A stretch of 64,000 nt of DNA. Origin: Stakelama portus. GTDB taxonomy: Bacteria; Pseudomonadota; Alphaproteobacteria; Sphingomonadales; Sphingomonadaceae. This document shows positions 44,768 through 52,539 of this stretch, piece after piece. The number at the start of each line of letters is the position of its first letter. Position 1 is the first letter of the stretch. Below the pieces are notes generated by a model. It did not search any database, was not told where the DNA came from, and saw nothing but the letters and a program-made list of their open reading frames with translations. The DNA lies in contig NZ_QFZL01000001.1 in NCBI RefSeq assembly GCF_003171655.1, forward strand, positions 186,001 through 250,000. Reading direction: 5' to 3'. A program made the position numbers and the translations under genes.

Positions 44768-44780
44768 GTGAACGTTCTCA
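44768..44780. promoter_or_regulatory. LacI-type operator, copy 2 (beta-helix/GH16 control region)
   Basis: On the minus strand this reads TGAGAACGTTCAC, identical to the copy at 38462-38474. It lies 17 bases upstream of the chosen beta-helix start and would block initiation. The minus-strand reading is in the same orientation relative to its gene as copy 1 is to GH3. Confidence 0.72.
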
Positions 44781-44880
44781 CAAGAATCACGGAGCGTTTC
44801 AAGCGTGACCTTTGCATGCGATCTTGCGAAGCGTCTTGCGGGGTTTCGGACGGGCATTGTTCATGTGGCGTTCAGGGCTA

Positions 44881-44914
44881 TTGACTACAGACGTAATCGT
44901 CGTTTACAAACGTA
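44881..44914 (+). promoter_or_regulatory. blaI-type promoter with two tandem operators
   Basis: TACAGACGTA (44886-44895) and TACAAACGTA (44905-44914) are two copies of TAC-N4-GTA, 19 bases apart, each followed by ATCG. The -35 TTGACT (44881-44886) and a -10-like TTACAA (44904-44909) are 17 bases apart, and each operator overlaps one of them. This is the expected layout for autoregulation by a BlaI/MecI repressor. Confidence 0.65.
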
Positions 44915-44931
44915 ATCGAAAGAGGACAGGC

Positions 44932-45300
44932 ATGACCGAGCGTATCAGCGATGCCGAGCACACCGTGATGGAAGTGCTCTGGGAAGAATCACCGCTAACG
45001 GCACAGGAAGTCGCCGAACGCGTGCCGGCCGAACGTGCCTGGAGCGCGAACACGGTCAAGACGCTGCTCGGCCGCCTGCTCGCCAAGAGTGTCATTGCCC
45101 ATGAAGAAGACGGGCGGCGCTATCGCTATCGCCCGCTGGTGGCGCGCAACGATTATGTCACCGGCGAATCGCGCCGGATGATCGATCGCCTGTTCGGCGG
45201 AAAACTAACCCCTCTGGTCGCACATCTTGCCGAACGCGAACAACTCACCGATCAGGACATTGCCGAGATCGAAGCGCTGCTGAAGGATCTCAAGCAATGA
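44932..45300 (+). CDS. BlaI/MecI-family repressor
   Basis: This 122-residue winged-helix repressor has ISDAEHTVMEVLW at the N-terminus, then the HTH with LTAQEVAERVP and WSANTVKTLLGRLLAKSVI (about 33-51), a short wing (EEDGRRYRYRPLV) and a C-terminal dimerisation helix. BlaI repressors are usually inactivated by proteolysis triggered by the membrane sensor made from the next gene, which overlaps by 4 bases. AGAGGACAGG precedes ATG 44932. No beta-lactamase gene is in the window, so the target regulon is unknown. Confidence 0.92.
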   Translation: MTERISDAEHTVMEVLWEESPLTAQEVAERVPAERAWSANTVKTLLGRLLAKSVIAHEEDGRRYRYRPLVARNDYVTGESRRMIDRLFGGKLTPLVAHLAEREQLTDQDIAEIEALLKDLKQ

Positions 45301-46952
45301 TCGGCTGGGCGCTCGAAACGCTGATCGCCTCCACGTTGCTGATGCTGCTGGTCCTGGCGATCCGTGCGCCGGTCCGACGCGCGTTCGGACCCGGTGTCGC
45401 CTATGCGCTGTGGCTGTTGCCGGCCGTGCGCATGCTGATGCCGCCCTTGCCCGGCAACTGGCAATTGAGTGCGTTGCTCCAACCCTTCGTAAAGGGGGCC
45501 GAAAGCTCGCCGGGGTTCACGGTCGGACTGCTCAATGCCGACACCGCGCCGGTGGAGGCCGTGCAGAACGCGACCATGGCGGTGCATGTCGCCGACGCCC
45601 AGATGCTGGTGGTGCCGCCGACGGTCGTATCGAGCGGACCCTCGCTGCTCGTCCTGCTGGGGGCGTTCTGGCTGGTCGGCACCTTGTGCTTCCTTGGCTA
45701 TCACCTCATCGCCCATTCGCTGTTCTGCCGCCGCCTGCTGGCGCGTGCAAAGGCGAACCGCGCGGTTGCCCATGGCAAGGTGCGCGTCATCGAAACCGAT
45801 GCGACGCATGGGCCGCTCGCCTTTGGCATCTGGCGCAAATATGTCGCCTTTCCGCGCGATTTTTCCGAACGCTATGACGATGTCGAGCAGGATCTCGCGC
45901 TTGCCCACGAACTGGGCCACCATGTCCGCGGCGATCTGATCGCCAATTGGGTGGCGCTGATCGTTCTTGCAATTCACTGGTTCAATCCGGTCGCGTGGCG
46001 GGCGTTCCGTGCCTTTCGCGCCGATCAGGAAATGGCCTGCGACGCCCTCGTGCTCTCAGGCCGCGCCCAGGCACTGCGCCATGCTTATGGCCGTGCGATC
46101 GTCAAGTCCGCGCATGGGGGTGCGGTCTCGGCGGCTTGTCACTTGCACACCATCAACGAAATCAAAGGGAGGCTCCGTATGCTCTCGAAGAATGATCGCA
46201 AATCCCCCACCCGCATCGCGTCCGGTATCGCCGGAGTCAGCGCGATCGCGCTCGCCGCGCTCGGCCTGACCGCATCGGGCACGCAGGCAGCCGAAACCAT
46301 CAAGGCGCAGGTCGAACGCACTGTCGGCGTCAAGCTCGATATGCAGGATGTTCCGCCGGCGGCGCCAAGCGCTCCGGAAGCGCCCGTCGCGCCGACGGCA
46401 CCTGCGGCACCTGCGGCACCCGAAGCACCCGTTGCTCCGGAAGCGCCGGAAGCACCGACGATCACCCGGACAATCGAAGGCACGTACATGATCCGCAGCG
46501 ACACTGGCGGCAGTACGCGCGTCGCAATGCGCAGCCAGCATCAGAATGGCCCCTTTGTCGTCGATGTGCAGAGCGCGGACCCCGACAAGGTCGAGGTGCG
46601 GGAGCGCAGCTGCGGTACCACTGGTCCTGACTCCGATAAGGTCACGGTGCACCAGACGCGCGGCGATCGTCAGATCATCATCATCTGCACCGATCGCATC
46701 GAAGCGATCACCGCCAATGCCGAGCGTCAGGCAGCACAGGCGCGGGCTCAGGCCGCGACCGCCCGGGTTGAGGCGCGCGAATATCGCCGGATCGCGATTG
46801 TCAGTGCCCGTGAAGGGCTGGATGCGGCCCGCGCCAGCATCGCCGCCCTGGACAATATTCCCGAAGAGGATCGTGCCGAGGCGCTGCGCGACATCGAAAG
46901 TGCTCGCGCTGAACTCGAAGCCGAAGCCGCTTCTGCGGCGAACGACGACTGA
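45297..46952 (+). CDS. BlaR1/MecR1-like M56 membrane metallopeptidase with an unusual C-terminal domain
   Basis: The N-terminal part has membrane helices and the M56 zinc motif H204-E-L-G-H208, with a following Glu in RADQEMACDALV. The 551-residue protein would cleave the repressor after signal sensing. After the last helix (about 305-320) comes an Ala/Pro/Glu repeat (about 355-385, APEAPVAP-type) and a charged, Ala-rich C-terminal region. The penicillin-binding sensor domain of BlaR1 is missing. The ligand is therefore probably not a beta-lactam, or sensing is indirect. A hairpin lies just after the stop codon. Confidence 0.9.
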   Translation: MIGWALETLIASTLLMLLVLAIRAPVRRAFGPGVAYALWLLPAVRMLMPPLPGNWQLSALLQPFVKGAESSPGFTVGLLNADTAPVEAVQNATMAVHVADAQMLVVPPTVVSSGPSLLVLLGAFWLVGTLCFLGYHLIAHSLFCRRLLARAKANRAVAHGKVRVIETDATHGPLAFGIWRKYVAFPRDFSERYDDVEQDLALAHELGHHVRGDLIANWVALIVLAIHWFNPVAWRAFRAFRADQEMACDALVLSGRAQALRHAYGRAIVKSAHGGAVSAACHLHTINEIKGRLRMLSKNDRKSPTRIASGIAGVSAIALAALGLTASGTQAAETIKAQVERTVGVKLDMQDVPPAAPSAPEAPVAPTAPAAPAAPEAPVAPEAPEAPTITRTIEGTYMIRSDTGGSTRVAMRSQHQNGPFVVDVQSADPDKVEVRERSCGTTGPDSDKVTVHQTRGDRQIIIICTDRIEAITANAERQAAQARAQAATARVEAREYRRIAIVSAREGLDAARASIAALDNIPEEDRAEALRDIESARAELEAEAASAANDD

Positions 46953-46968
46953 GCACAGGGGGAGGGCG

Positions 46969-46995
46969 GCATTCACCATGCCCCTTGGTGAATGC
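46969..46995. other. Inverted repeat after the BlaR1-like gene
   Basis: GCATTCACC and GGTGAATGC pair perfectly over 9 bases around a 9-base loop, 16 bases after the stop codon. No U-run follows. A second 8-base repeat GGGGCCGG/CCGGCCCC lies about 10-45 bases further on. They may act together as a weak terminator. Confidence 0.45.
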
Positions 46996-47113
46996 TGACC
47001 TCAAAATCGGGGCCGGTCGCTTTCCTTCGTGCGGCCGGCCCCGCAACCTGTGCGGGACACCGGCGCGGCATCGCCCACTTGTGTTGCAGGGGCGAAACCG
47101 CCATCTCGTAGGT

Positions 47114-47971
47114 ATGACGGAAACTCCCACCGGCGTCGCCGAACGGCTCGACACGCTCGTGGTGCGCGTGCTGGCGCCCAATCCGTCGCCCTATACCTAT
47201 AGCGGAACCCAGACCTATCTGATCGGCACCAGCGATCTGGCAGTGATCGATCCGGGTCCGGCGGACCCCGCGCATCTCGCCGCCCTGACCGAAGCGATTG
47301 CCGGGCGCCCGGTGCGCGCGATCCTGTGCACCCATACCCATCGCGATCACAGCCCGGCGGCCGCGCCGCTGAAGGCCGCCACCGGCGCGCCGGTCATCGG
47401 TTGCGCGCCGCTGACGATGGACGATGCCGGTCCGCGTGCCGACGCGGCATTCGATGCCGAATATCGGCCCGACCGGGTGTTGACGCATGGCGAAACCATT
47501 GCGGGCGAAGGCTGGACGATCGAAGCAGTGGCAACGCCGGGCCATACGTCGAACCATCTCTGTTTTGCGCTGCGCGAAAATGGCGCGCTGTTCACCGGCG
47601 ATCATGTGATGGGATGGTCGACCAGCGTCGTCGCGCCGCCCGACGGCGACATGACGGCATATCTGGCGAGCCTGGAATTGCTGATGCATCGCGAGGACAA
47701 GGTCTATTATCCCGCCCATGGACCGCAGATCGATCGGCCGCAACGGCTGGTGCGCGGCATGATCGGCCATCGCCGCCAGCGCGAGGGCCAGATATTGCGG
47801 CTGTTGCGCGAAGGAGTGCATCGCATCCCCGATCTGCGCGCGCGCATGTATGTCGGGCTCGATCCCCGGCTGGAGGGCGCGGCGGAACGATCGGTGCTTG
47901 CGCATCTGATCGACCTGATGGGCCGTGGTATCGTCGCCGGTGAAGGCGAGGATTGGAGAATGGCGGCATGA
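47114..47971 (+). CDS. MBL-fold metallohydrolase, LACTB2-like
   Basis: This 285-residue metallo-beta-lactamase-fold enzyme has the zinc motif H74-x-H76-x-D78-H79 (in CTHTHRDHSPAA), then TPGHTSNH, FTGDHVMG with the bridging Asp, and PAHGP with the last His. The C-terminal winged-helix-like tail is typical of the LACTB2 group, whose characterised members act on RNA. The chosen ATG 47114 opens near the fold start; an upstream in-frame ATG (46985) lies inside the hairpin region. It overlaps the next gene by 4 bases. Confidence 0.9.
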   Translation: MTETPTGVAERLDTLVVRVLAPNPSPYTYSGTQTYLIGTSDLAVIDPGPADPAHLAALTEAIAGRPVRAILCTHTHRDHSPAAAPLKAATGAPVIGCAPLTMDDAGPRADAAFDAEYRPDRVLTHGETIAGEGWTIEAVATPGHTSNHLCFALRENGALFTGDHVMGWSTSVVAPPDGDMTAYLASLELLMHREDKVYYPAHGPQIDRPQRLVRGMIGHRRQREGQILRLLREGVHRIPDLRARMYVGLDPRLEGAAERSVLAHLIDLMGRGIVAGEGEDWRMAA

Positions 47972-48657
47972 AGCGGGGCTGTTTTTCGGTATTCGGGTTT
48001 CTTGCCGCGCTGGCGATCATCGTCGGCGCCATCTTCGTGGTGGGTCGCGACTATATCGAAAAGAAGATCGCCGGCCCCGATCCGGTGACCGTCGCGGCGA
48101 CGAGCCTGCAGGGCATGCGCGAACAGGCCCGGCTTTCCACCTTCGCTGCGCGTTATGTGACGGTCGTCACTGCGACTCAGCAGCGCATGTGGCTGTCGGC
48201 GCACAAGACGCTGATCATGCCCGGAGACGTCCGCTATGAAGTCGACCTGTCCAAGCTTCAGCAAAAGGACATGCGCTGGGACGCGAACACCAACACGCTC
48301 AGCATCGTCCTGCCGCCGATCGAAGTCGTCGGCCCCACCGTCGATATGAACGCGATCCGCGAATATAGCGGCGGCGGCATTTTGATGTCGCTGACCGATG
48401 CCGAGGATCAGCTCGACGAAGCCAATCGCAAGGCGGCGCAGGAGGACCTGCTGAAACAGGCGCGTGCCGATGTGCCGATGCGGCTTGCCCGCGAAGCGAC
48501 CCGCCGCGCCGTCGAGCGCAGCTTTGCCATGCCGCTGCGCGCAGCGGGGCTGCAGGCGAATGTCCAGGTGCTGTTTCCCGACGAAGTGAAGCGCGGGAAC
48601 AACGAAGTATGGGATGTTTCGCCGTCGATCGAGGAAGTGCTCGCCAATCGTCAGTGA
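47968..48657 (+). CDS. DUF4230-domain membrane-anchored protein
   Basis: This 229-residue protein has a short N-terminal helix (FSVFGFLAALAIIVGAIFVV in part, about residues 6-25) and then an external domain matching DUF4230. It ends with PSIEEVLANRQ. The family's function is unknown. ATG 47968 is chosen because it overlaps the MBL hydrolase stop by 4 bases, a typical coupled start; a longer in-frame form would add only 5 residues. No other link between the two proteins is known. Confidence 0.83.
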   Translation: MKRGCFSVFGFLAALAIIVGAIFVVGRDYIEKKIAGPDPVTVAATSLQGMREQARLSTFAARYVTVVTATQQRMWLSAHKTLIMPGDVRYEVDLSKLQQKDMRWDANTNTLSIVLPPIEVVGPTVDMNAIREYSGGGILMSLTDAEDQLDEANRKAAQEDLLKQARADVPMRLAREATRRAVERSFAMPLRAAGLQANVQVLFPDEVKRGNNEVWDVSPSIEEVLANRQ

Positions 48658-48741
48658 TTGGCCCCGACAGGCGGGGCCGCTTTCCTCGGTTGATCGTTTC
48701 ACGGATTGGCCCCATCTGGGCGCCAACGGAGGACCTCTCGA

Positions 48742-49773
48742 ATGAATGCACCAACGGGTAATGGCGAAGATTTGCGCGGGCTGGATCTGCGGGCCGAGAT
48801 TGAGCGACTGCGCAAGGAGCGCAATGCCGTCATTCTGGCGCATTATTACCAGAAGCCGGAGATTCAGGACATTGCCGATTTCGTCGGCGACAGCCTCGAC
48901 CTCAGCCGCAAGGCGGCGGCGACCGATGCCGATGTGATTGCGTTCTGTGGCGTGCGCTTCATGGCGGAGACCGCCAAGGTGCTGAGCCCGGAAAAGATCG
49001 TCGTGCTGCCCGACATGGATGCCGGCTGTTCGCTGGAGGACAGCTGTCCGCCCGAACAATTCGCCGAATTCCGCCGCCAGCATCCCGATCATATCGCGCT
49101 GACCTACATCAACTGTTCGGTCGAAGTGAAAGCGCTGTCCGACGTGATCGTCACCAGTTCGTCGGCGGAAAAGATCCTGACGCAGATCCCGGAAAGCCAG
49201 AAGATCATCTTTGGCCCCGACAAGCATCTGGGCGGCTATCTGGCGCGCAAGACCGGACGCGACATGCTGTTGTGGCCGGGCGTGTGCATCGTCCATGAGG
49301 CGTTCAGCGAGACCGAGCTGCTCAAGCTCAAGGCACAGCATCCCGACGCGCCCGTCGCCGCGCATCCCGAATGCCCCGCCTATATCATCGATCATGCCGA
49401 TTATGTCGGATCGACCAGCGGCATCCTGCAATATGCCAAGGATATGACCGGTGACACGCTGATCGTCGCCACCGAACCGCATATCATTCACCAGATGGAA
49501 AAGGCGGTTCCGGAGAAGAATTTCATCGGTGCGCCGGGCGCGGACGGCAACTGCAACTGCAACATCTGTCCGTATATGGCGCTCAACACGATGGAGAAGC
49601 TCTATCTCGCGCTGCGCGATCTGGAACCCCGGATCGAGATCGAGGAGGAGTTGCGGCTCAAGGCCAAGAAGAGCCTCGACAAGATGCTCGAAATGGCGAG
49701 CGCGACGGTCGGGCAGGGCGATCTGGGCCCGGTGCCGGAAAACGATATGGGCCCGGTGATGAAGGGCGACTGA
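48742..49773 (+). CDS. nadA: Quinolinate synthase
   Basis: The enzyme condenses iminoaspartate with dihydroxyacetone phosphate to quinolinate in NAD synthesis, using a 4Fe-4S cluster. The 343 residues have VILAHYYQKPEIQDIADFVGDSLDLSR in pieces (about 29-55), FCGVRFMAETAKVLSP (with one cluster Cys), YINCSVEVK, VAAHPECP (second), and the C-terminal GNCNCNICPYM (third). GGAGGA precedes ATG 48742. nadC is two genes downstream. nadB, which would make iminoaspartate, is not in the window. Confidence 0.97.
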   Translation: MNAPTGNGEDLRGLDLRAEIERLRKERNAVILAHYYQKPEIQDIADFVGDSLDLSRKAAATDADVIAFCGVRFMAETAKVLSPEKIVVLPDMDAGCSLEDSCPPEQFAEFRRQHPDHIALTYINCSVEVKALSDVIVTSSSAEKILTQIPESQKIIFGPDKHLGGYLARKTGRDMLLWPGVCIVHEAFSETELLKLKAQHPDAPVAAHPECPAYIIDHADYVGSTSGILQYAKDMTGDTLIVATEPHIIHQMEKAVPEKNFIGAPGADGNCNCNICPYMALNTMEKLYLALRDLEPRIEIEEELRLKAKKSLDKMLEMASATVGQGDLGPVPENDMGPVMKGD

Positions 49774-49831
49774 TCGGGACGATGCGTCGCGGGCGGGGCA
49801 ACCGTTTCGCCCGCGGCACGTTCTAGGGCGC

Positions 49832-51136
49832 ATGAATGCCTGGTTGCGCCAAATCACCTCCCGCCTCAACGCGAGCTACTGGTTCCTTCCCACGCTGCTG
49901 ACGATCGCCGCGATACTATTGTCGCTGGTCACTTATTGGCTTGATCGCACGCTGGGTCAGCACTGGATCGCGGACATGGGCTGGCTTCACGCGTCGAAGC
50001 CCGACGGCGCCCGCGCGCTGTTGTCGACCATCGCCGGATCGATGATCTCGGTCGCCGGCACGGTGTTCGCGATCACGATCGCGGCAGTCGTCTATGCCTC
50101 GGGCAATTACGGGCCGCGCCTGCTCACCAACTTCATGACCGACCGCGGCAATCAGCTTTCGCTCGGCGTGTTCATCGCGACCTTCGTCTATTGCCTGCTG
50201 ATATTGCGTACGATCCGCCAGCCCGATGAAACCGGGCCGTTCGGCATGGGTGGCGGCGGCGGATTCGTTCCCGAACTGTCGTTGCTCGTCGCCTTCATGC
50301 TCGCGCTGCTTTCGGTCGCGGTGCTCGTTTATTTTCTGCACCATGTGCCCGACAGTATCCGAATCAATCGCGTCGTCGCATCGATCGGCCGACGCGTATT
50401 GCACGATATCGAGCATCGCTTTCCCGACCCCGATCAGGGCAAGGAGCCGATACATCGTTCGCGCGCGGGCACGCCGGTTCGCGCGCATCGCGTGGGCTAT
50501 GTCGAAGTCGTCGATTTCGCGACGCTTGGCCGCGTCTGCGAGGAACAGGGCCTGAAAATCCAGCTTGCGGTACGGCCGGGCGATTTCGTGCATCCCGATG
50601 TCCCGCTGCTGCATGTCGAGGGGACGTGCGGCGAGGATGTCCCCGATCGTCTTCGCAACGCCTTTGCGGTCGGGACCAGCCGTACTGCCGATCAGGATCT
50701 GGAATATTCGATCGACGAACTGGTCGAAATTGCGTTGCGCGCGCTTTCTCCGGGCATCAACGATCCCTTCACCGCGATCACCTGTATGCACTGGTTGTCG
50801 GCGGGAACCGCCAGGATTGCGATGCGCGATCTGCGCCGCGATGCGGATGGGGATTGCAGTAGCGATCATGGTGTCGACGCATTGCCCGACGATTTCGCGC
50901 ATTTCCTGCGCCGGGGCTTCGGAGCGGTCCGCACCTCGGCGGCGGGCAATCTGCTGGCGGCGCTCAATTTCGTTCAGGGGCTGGAAAGCGCCGCGACGGG
51001 GCGACCATCGGACGCGCGCACCGAAATGCTGCGGCACGAAGCGCGTCAGCTGCTGGCGCAGGCGGAGACATTGCTTGCCGGTCCGGCGCTCGATGAACTG
51101 CGCGAACGCGTGACGCTGTTCGTCGGCGACGATTGA
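49832..51136 (+). CDS. DUF2254-family membrane protein
   Basis: This 434-residue protein of unknown function matches the DUF2254 family. Four membrane helices lie in the first half (about 15-45, 60-95, 110-140 and 150-175), with TIAGSMISVAGTVFAITIAAVVY as one. Then comes a long cytoplasmic domain with DQDLEYSIDELVEIALRALSPGINDPFTA in pieces (about 285-312), the most conserved family segment. It stands between nadA and nadC on the same strand. No role in NAD synthesis is known, so it is probably a passenger. Confidence 0.87.
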   Translation: MNAWLRQITSRLNASYWFLPTLLTIAAILLSLVTYWLDRTLGQHWIADMGWLHASKPDGARALLSTIAGSMISVAGTVFAITIAAVVYASGNYGPRLLTNFMTDRGNQLSLGVFIATFVYCLLILRTIRQPDETGPFGMGGGGGFVPELSLLVAFMLALLSVAVLVYFLHHVPDSIRINRVVASIGRRVLHDIEHRFPDPDQGKEPIHRSRAGTPVRAHRVGYVEVVDFATLGRVCEEQGLKIQLAVRPGDFVHPDVPLLHVEGTCGEDVPDRLRNAFAVGTSRTADQDLEYSIDELVEIALRALSPGINDPFTAITCMHWLSAGTARIAMRDLRRDADGDCSSDHGVDALPDDFAHFLRRGFGAVRTSAAGNLLAALNFVQGLESAATGRPSDARTEMLRHEARQLLAQAETLLAGPALDELRERVTLFVGDD

Positions 51137-51206
51137 CGTCTGTCGCTTGCCGCAGCGATCTGCCAAGGAAGGCGCGGCGAGAGTTCAGCTATTGAGAGGC
51201 GACAGC

Positions 51207-52085
51207 GTGACCCAGCAGGTACAGGCAGGAATCGATCCGGGCGCATTCGCCTTGCCGGGTTTCGATCTCGACCGCTTCGTGCGCGAAACGCTGGCGGAGG
51301 ATCTGGGCGTGGCGGGCGATATCACTTCGGCCGCGGTCATTCCGGCCGAAGCGCGCTTCACCGGCGTGATGGACAGCCGCGACGCGATCATCGTCGCGGG
51401 GCTGCCGATCGCCGAAGCCTTTTTCCGCGCGCTCGATCCCGATGTCGAAATCGAATGCCTGGTAACGGATGGGGACAGGGTCGCCGCCGGGACCGATCTG
51501 ATGCGGCTGTCGGGAAAGGCACGCGCGTTGCTGACGGCGGAACGGTCTGCGCTCAACACCGTGCAGCATCTGTCGGGCATTGCCACGATGACGCGGGGCT
51601 ATGTCGAGCGCATCGCCGGGACGGGCGCGACTCTGCTCGACACGCGCAAGACGATTCCGGGCCTGCGCGTTCTGGAGAAATACGCAACGCGCATGGGCGG
51701 CGCCCGCAATCACCGCATGGGCCTGTGGGATGCGGCGATGATCAAGGACAATCACGTCGCCGTTGCCGGGTCGATCGGCGAGGCGGTGCGTCGCGCGGTT
51801 TCGGCGCATATCGAGAACATCATCGTCGAAGTCGACCGGATCGATCAGATCGAACCCGCGCTGGCGGCGGGGGCCACGCACCTGCTGCTCGACAATATGT
51901 CGGTCGCGCTGCTGCGGGAGGCGGTGGCGCTGGTGAACGGGCGCGTGCCGACAGAGGCATCGGGCGGCGTGCGGCTCGACACAATTCGTGCCATCGCCGA
52001 AACCGGCGTGACCTTTGTCAGCGTCGGACGGCTGACTCAGTCGGCGCCCGCCGCCGATATCGGGCTCGACTTTCAGGCGGAATAG
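51207..52085 (+). CDS. nadC: Nicotinate-nucleotide pyrophosphorylase (carboxylating)
   Basis: The enzyme converts quinolinate and phosphoribosyl pyrophosphate to nicotinate mononucleotide, the step after NadA. The 292 residues include EDLGVAGDITS (about 32-42), LNTVQHLSGIATMT, the DTRKTIPGLRVLEKYA block (about 144-159) with NHRMGLWDAAMIKDNH (about 168-183), and the C-terminal ASGGVRLDTIRAIA. The GTG at 51207 is chosen: GAGAGG lies 9 bases upstream and no ATG opens the conserved start. It is 70 bases after the DUF2254 gene. Confidence 0.95.
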   Translation: MTQQVQAGIDPGAFALPGFDLDRFVRETLAEDLGVAGDITSAAVIPAEARFTGVMDSRDAIIVAGLPIAEAFFRALDPDVEIECLVTDGDRVAAGTDLMRLSGKARALLTAERSALNTVQHLSGIATMTRGYVERIAGTGATLLDTRKTIPGLRVLEKYATRMGGARNHRMGLWDAAMIKDNHVAVAGSIGEAVRRAVSAHIENIIVEVDRIDQIEPALAAGATHLLLDNMSVALLREAVALVNGRVPTEASGGVRLDTIRAIAETGVTFVSVGRLTQSAPAADIGLDFQAE

Positions 52086-52100
52086 CGTTCCGCCGCAACC

Positions 52101-52532
52101 TTAATGGTTGATCGTGGCGGTGCCGGGATGATGCTTGTCCAGATGGCGCAGGATCATCTTCAGGTTGCGCGTGTTCGACCGGAACATGAAATCGGCCGCG
52201 TCGCCGATGAACGGCACCAGCCCGATCAGCCAGTCGAATGCGACATTGCCGACCATCCGCGCCATCTTGGTCTTTGACATGCCGATATTGCGCGCTTCCC
52301 ACACCATATAAAGGCCCATTGCCGAGGTGATGAAATCGCCCGCGATCGGGATCAGGCCCAGGATCGCATCCAGCCCGAATCGCTGATTGGTGCCGGGAAT
52401 TTTGAAGCTGCCCTCGAGCAGTTGTTCCATCGCAACGACACGCTTGCGCACATCAGCGGCATGCGTGCCCAGCGGCAGATTCTTGCCTGCTTCGCGAAAT
52501 GTGCTCGATGCCATACGTCCCAGCCGTGCCAT
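52101..52532 (-). CDS. DUF4112-domain protein
   Basis: This 143-residue protein matches DUF4112. It has two membrane or amphipathic segments, GLDAILGLIPIAGDFITSAMGLYMVW in pieces (about 58-83) and FDWLIGLVPFIGDAADFMFRSN (about 106-127). The paired GLIPIAGD and GLVPFIGDAAD repeats mark the family. The function is unknown. It follows the lipoprotein gene for a peptide-binding protein by 7 bases on the same strand and converges with nadC. Confidence 0.88.
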   Translation of the reverse strand: MARLGRMASSTFREAGKNLPLGTHAADVRKRVVAMEQLLEGSFKIPGTNQRFGLDAILGLIPIAGDFITSAMGLYMVWEARNIGMSKTKMARMVGNVAFDWLIGLVPFIGDAADFMFRSNTRNLKMILRHLDKHHPGTATINH

Positions 52533-52539
52533 GAGCGCC

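Noticed and set aside
44749-44817. Longer N-terminus of the beta-helix protein (start at 44817)
   Set aside because: It would run through the operator, lacks a ribosome-binding site and would place the Tat signal far from the N-terminus.
46360-46470. Short GC-rich repeat inside the BlaR1-like gene as a mobile or CRISPR repeat
   Set aside because: It is in-frame coding for an Ala/Pro/Glu linker and has no spacer structure.
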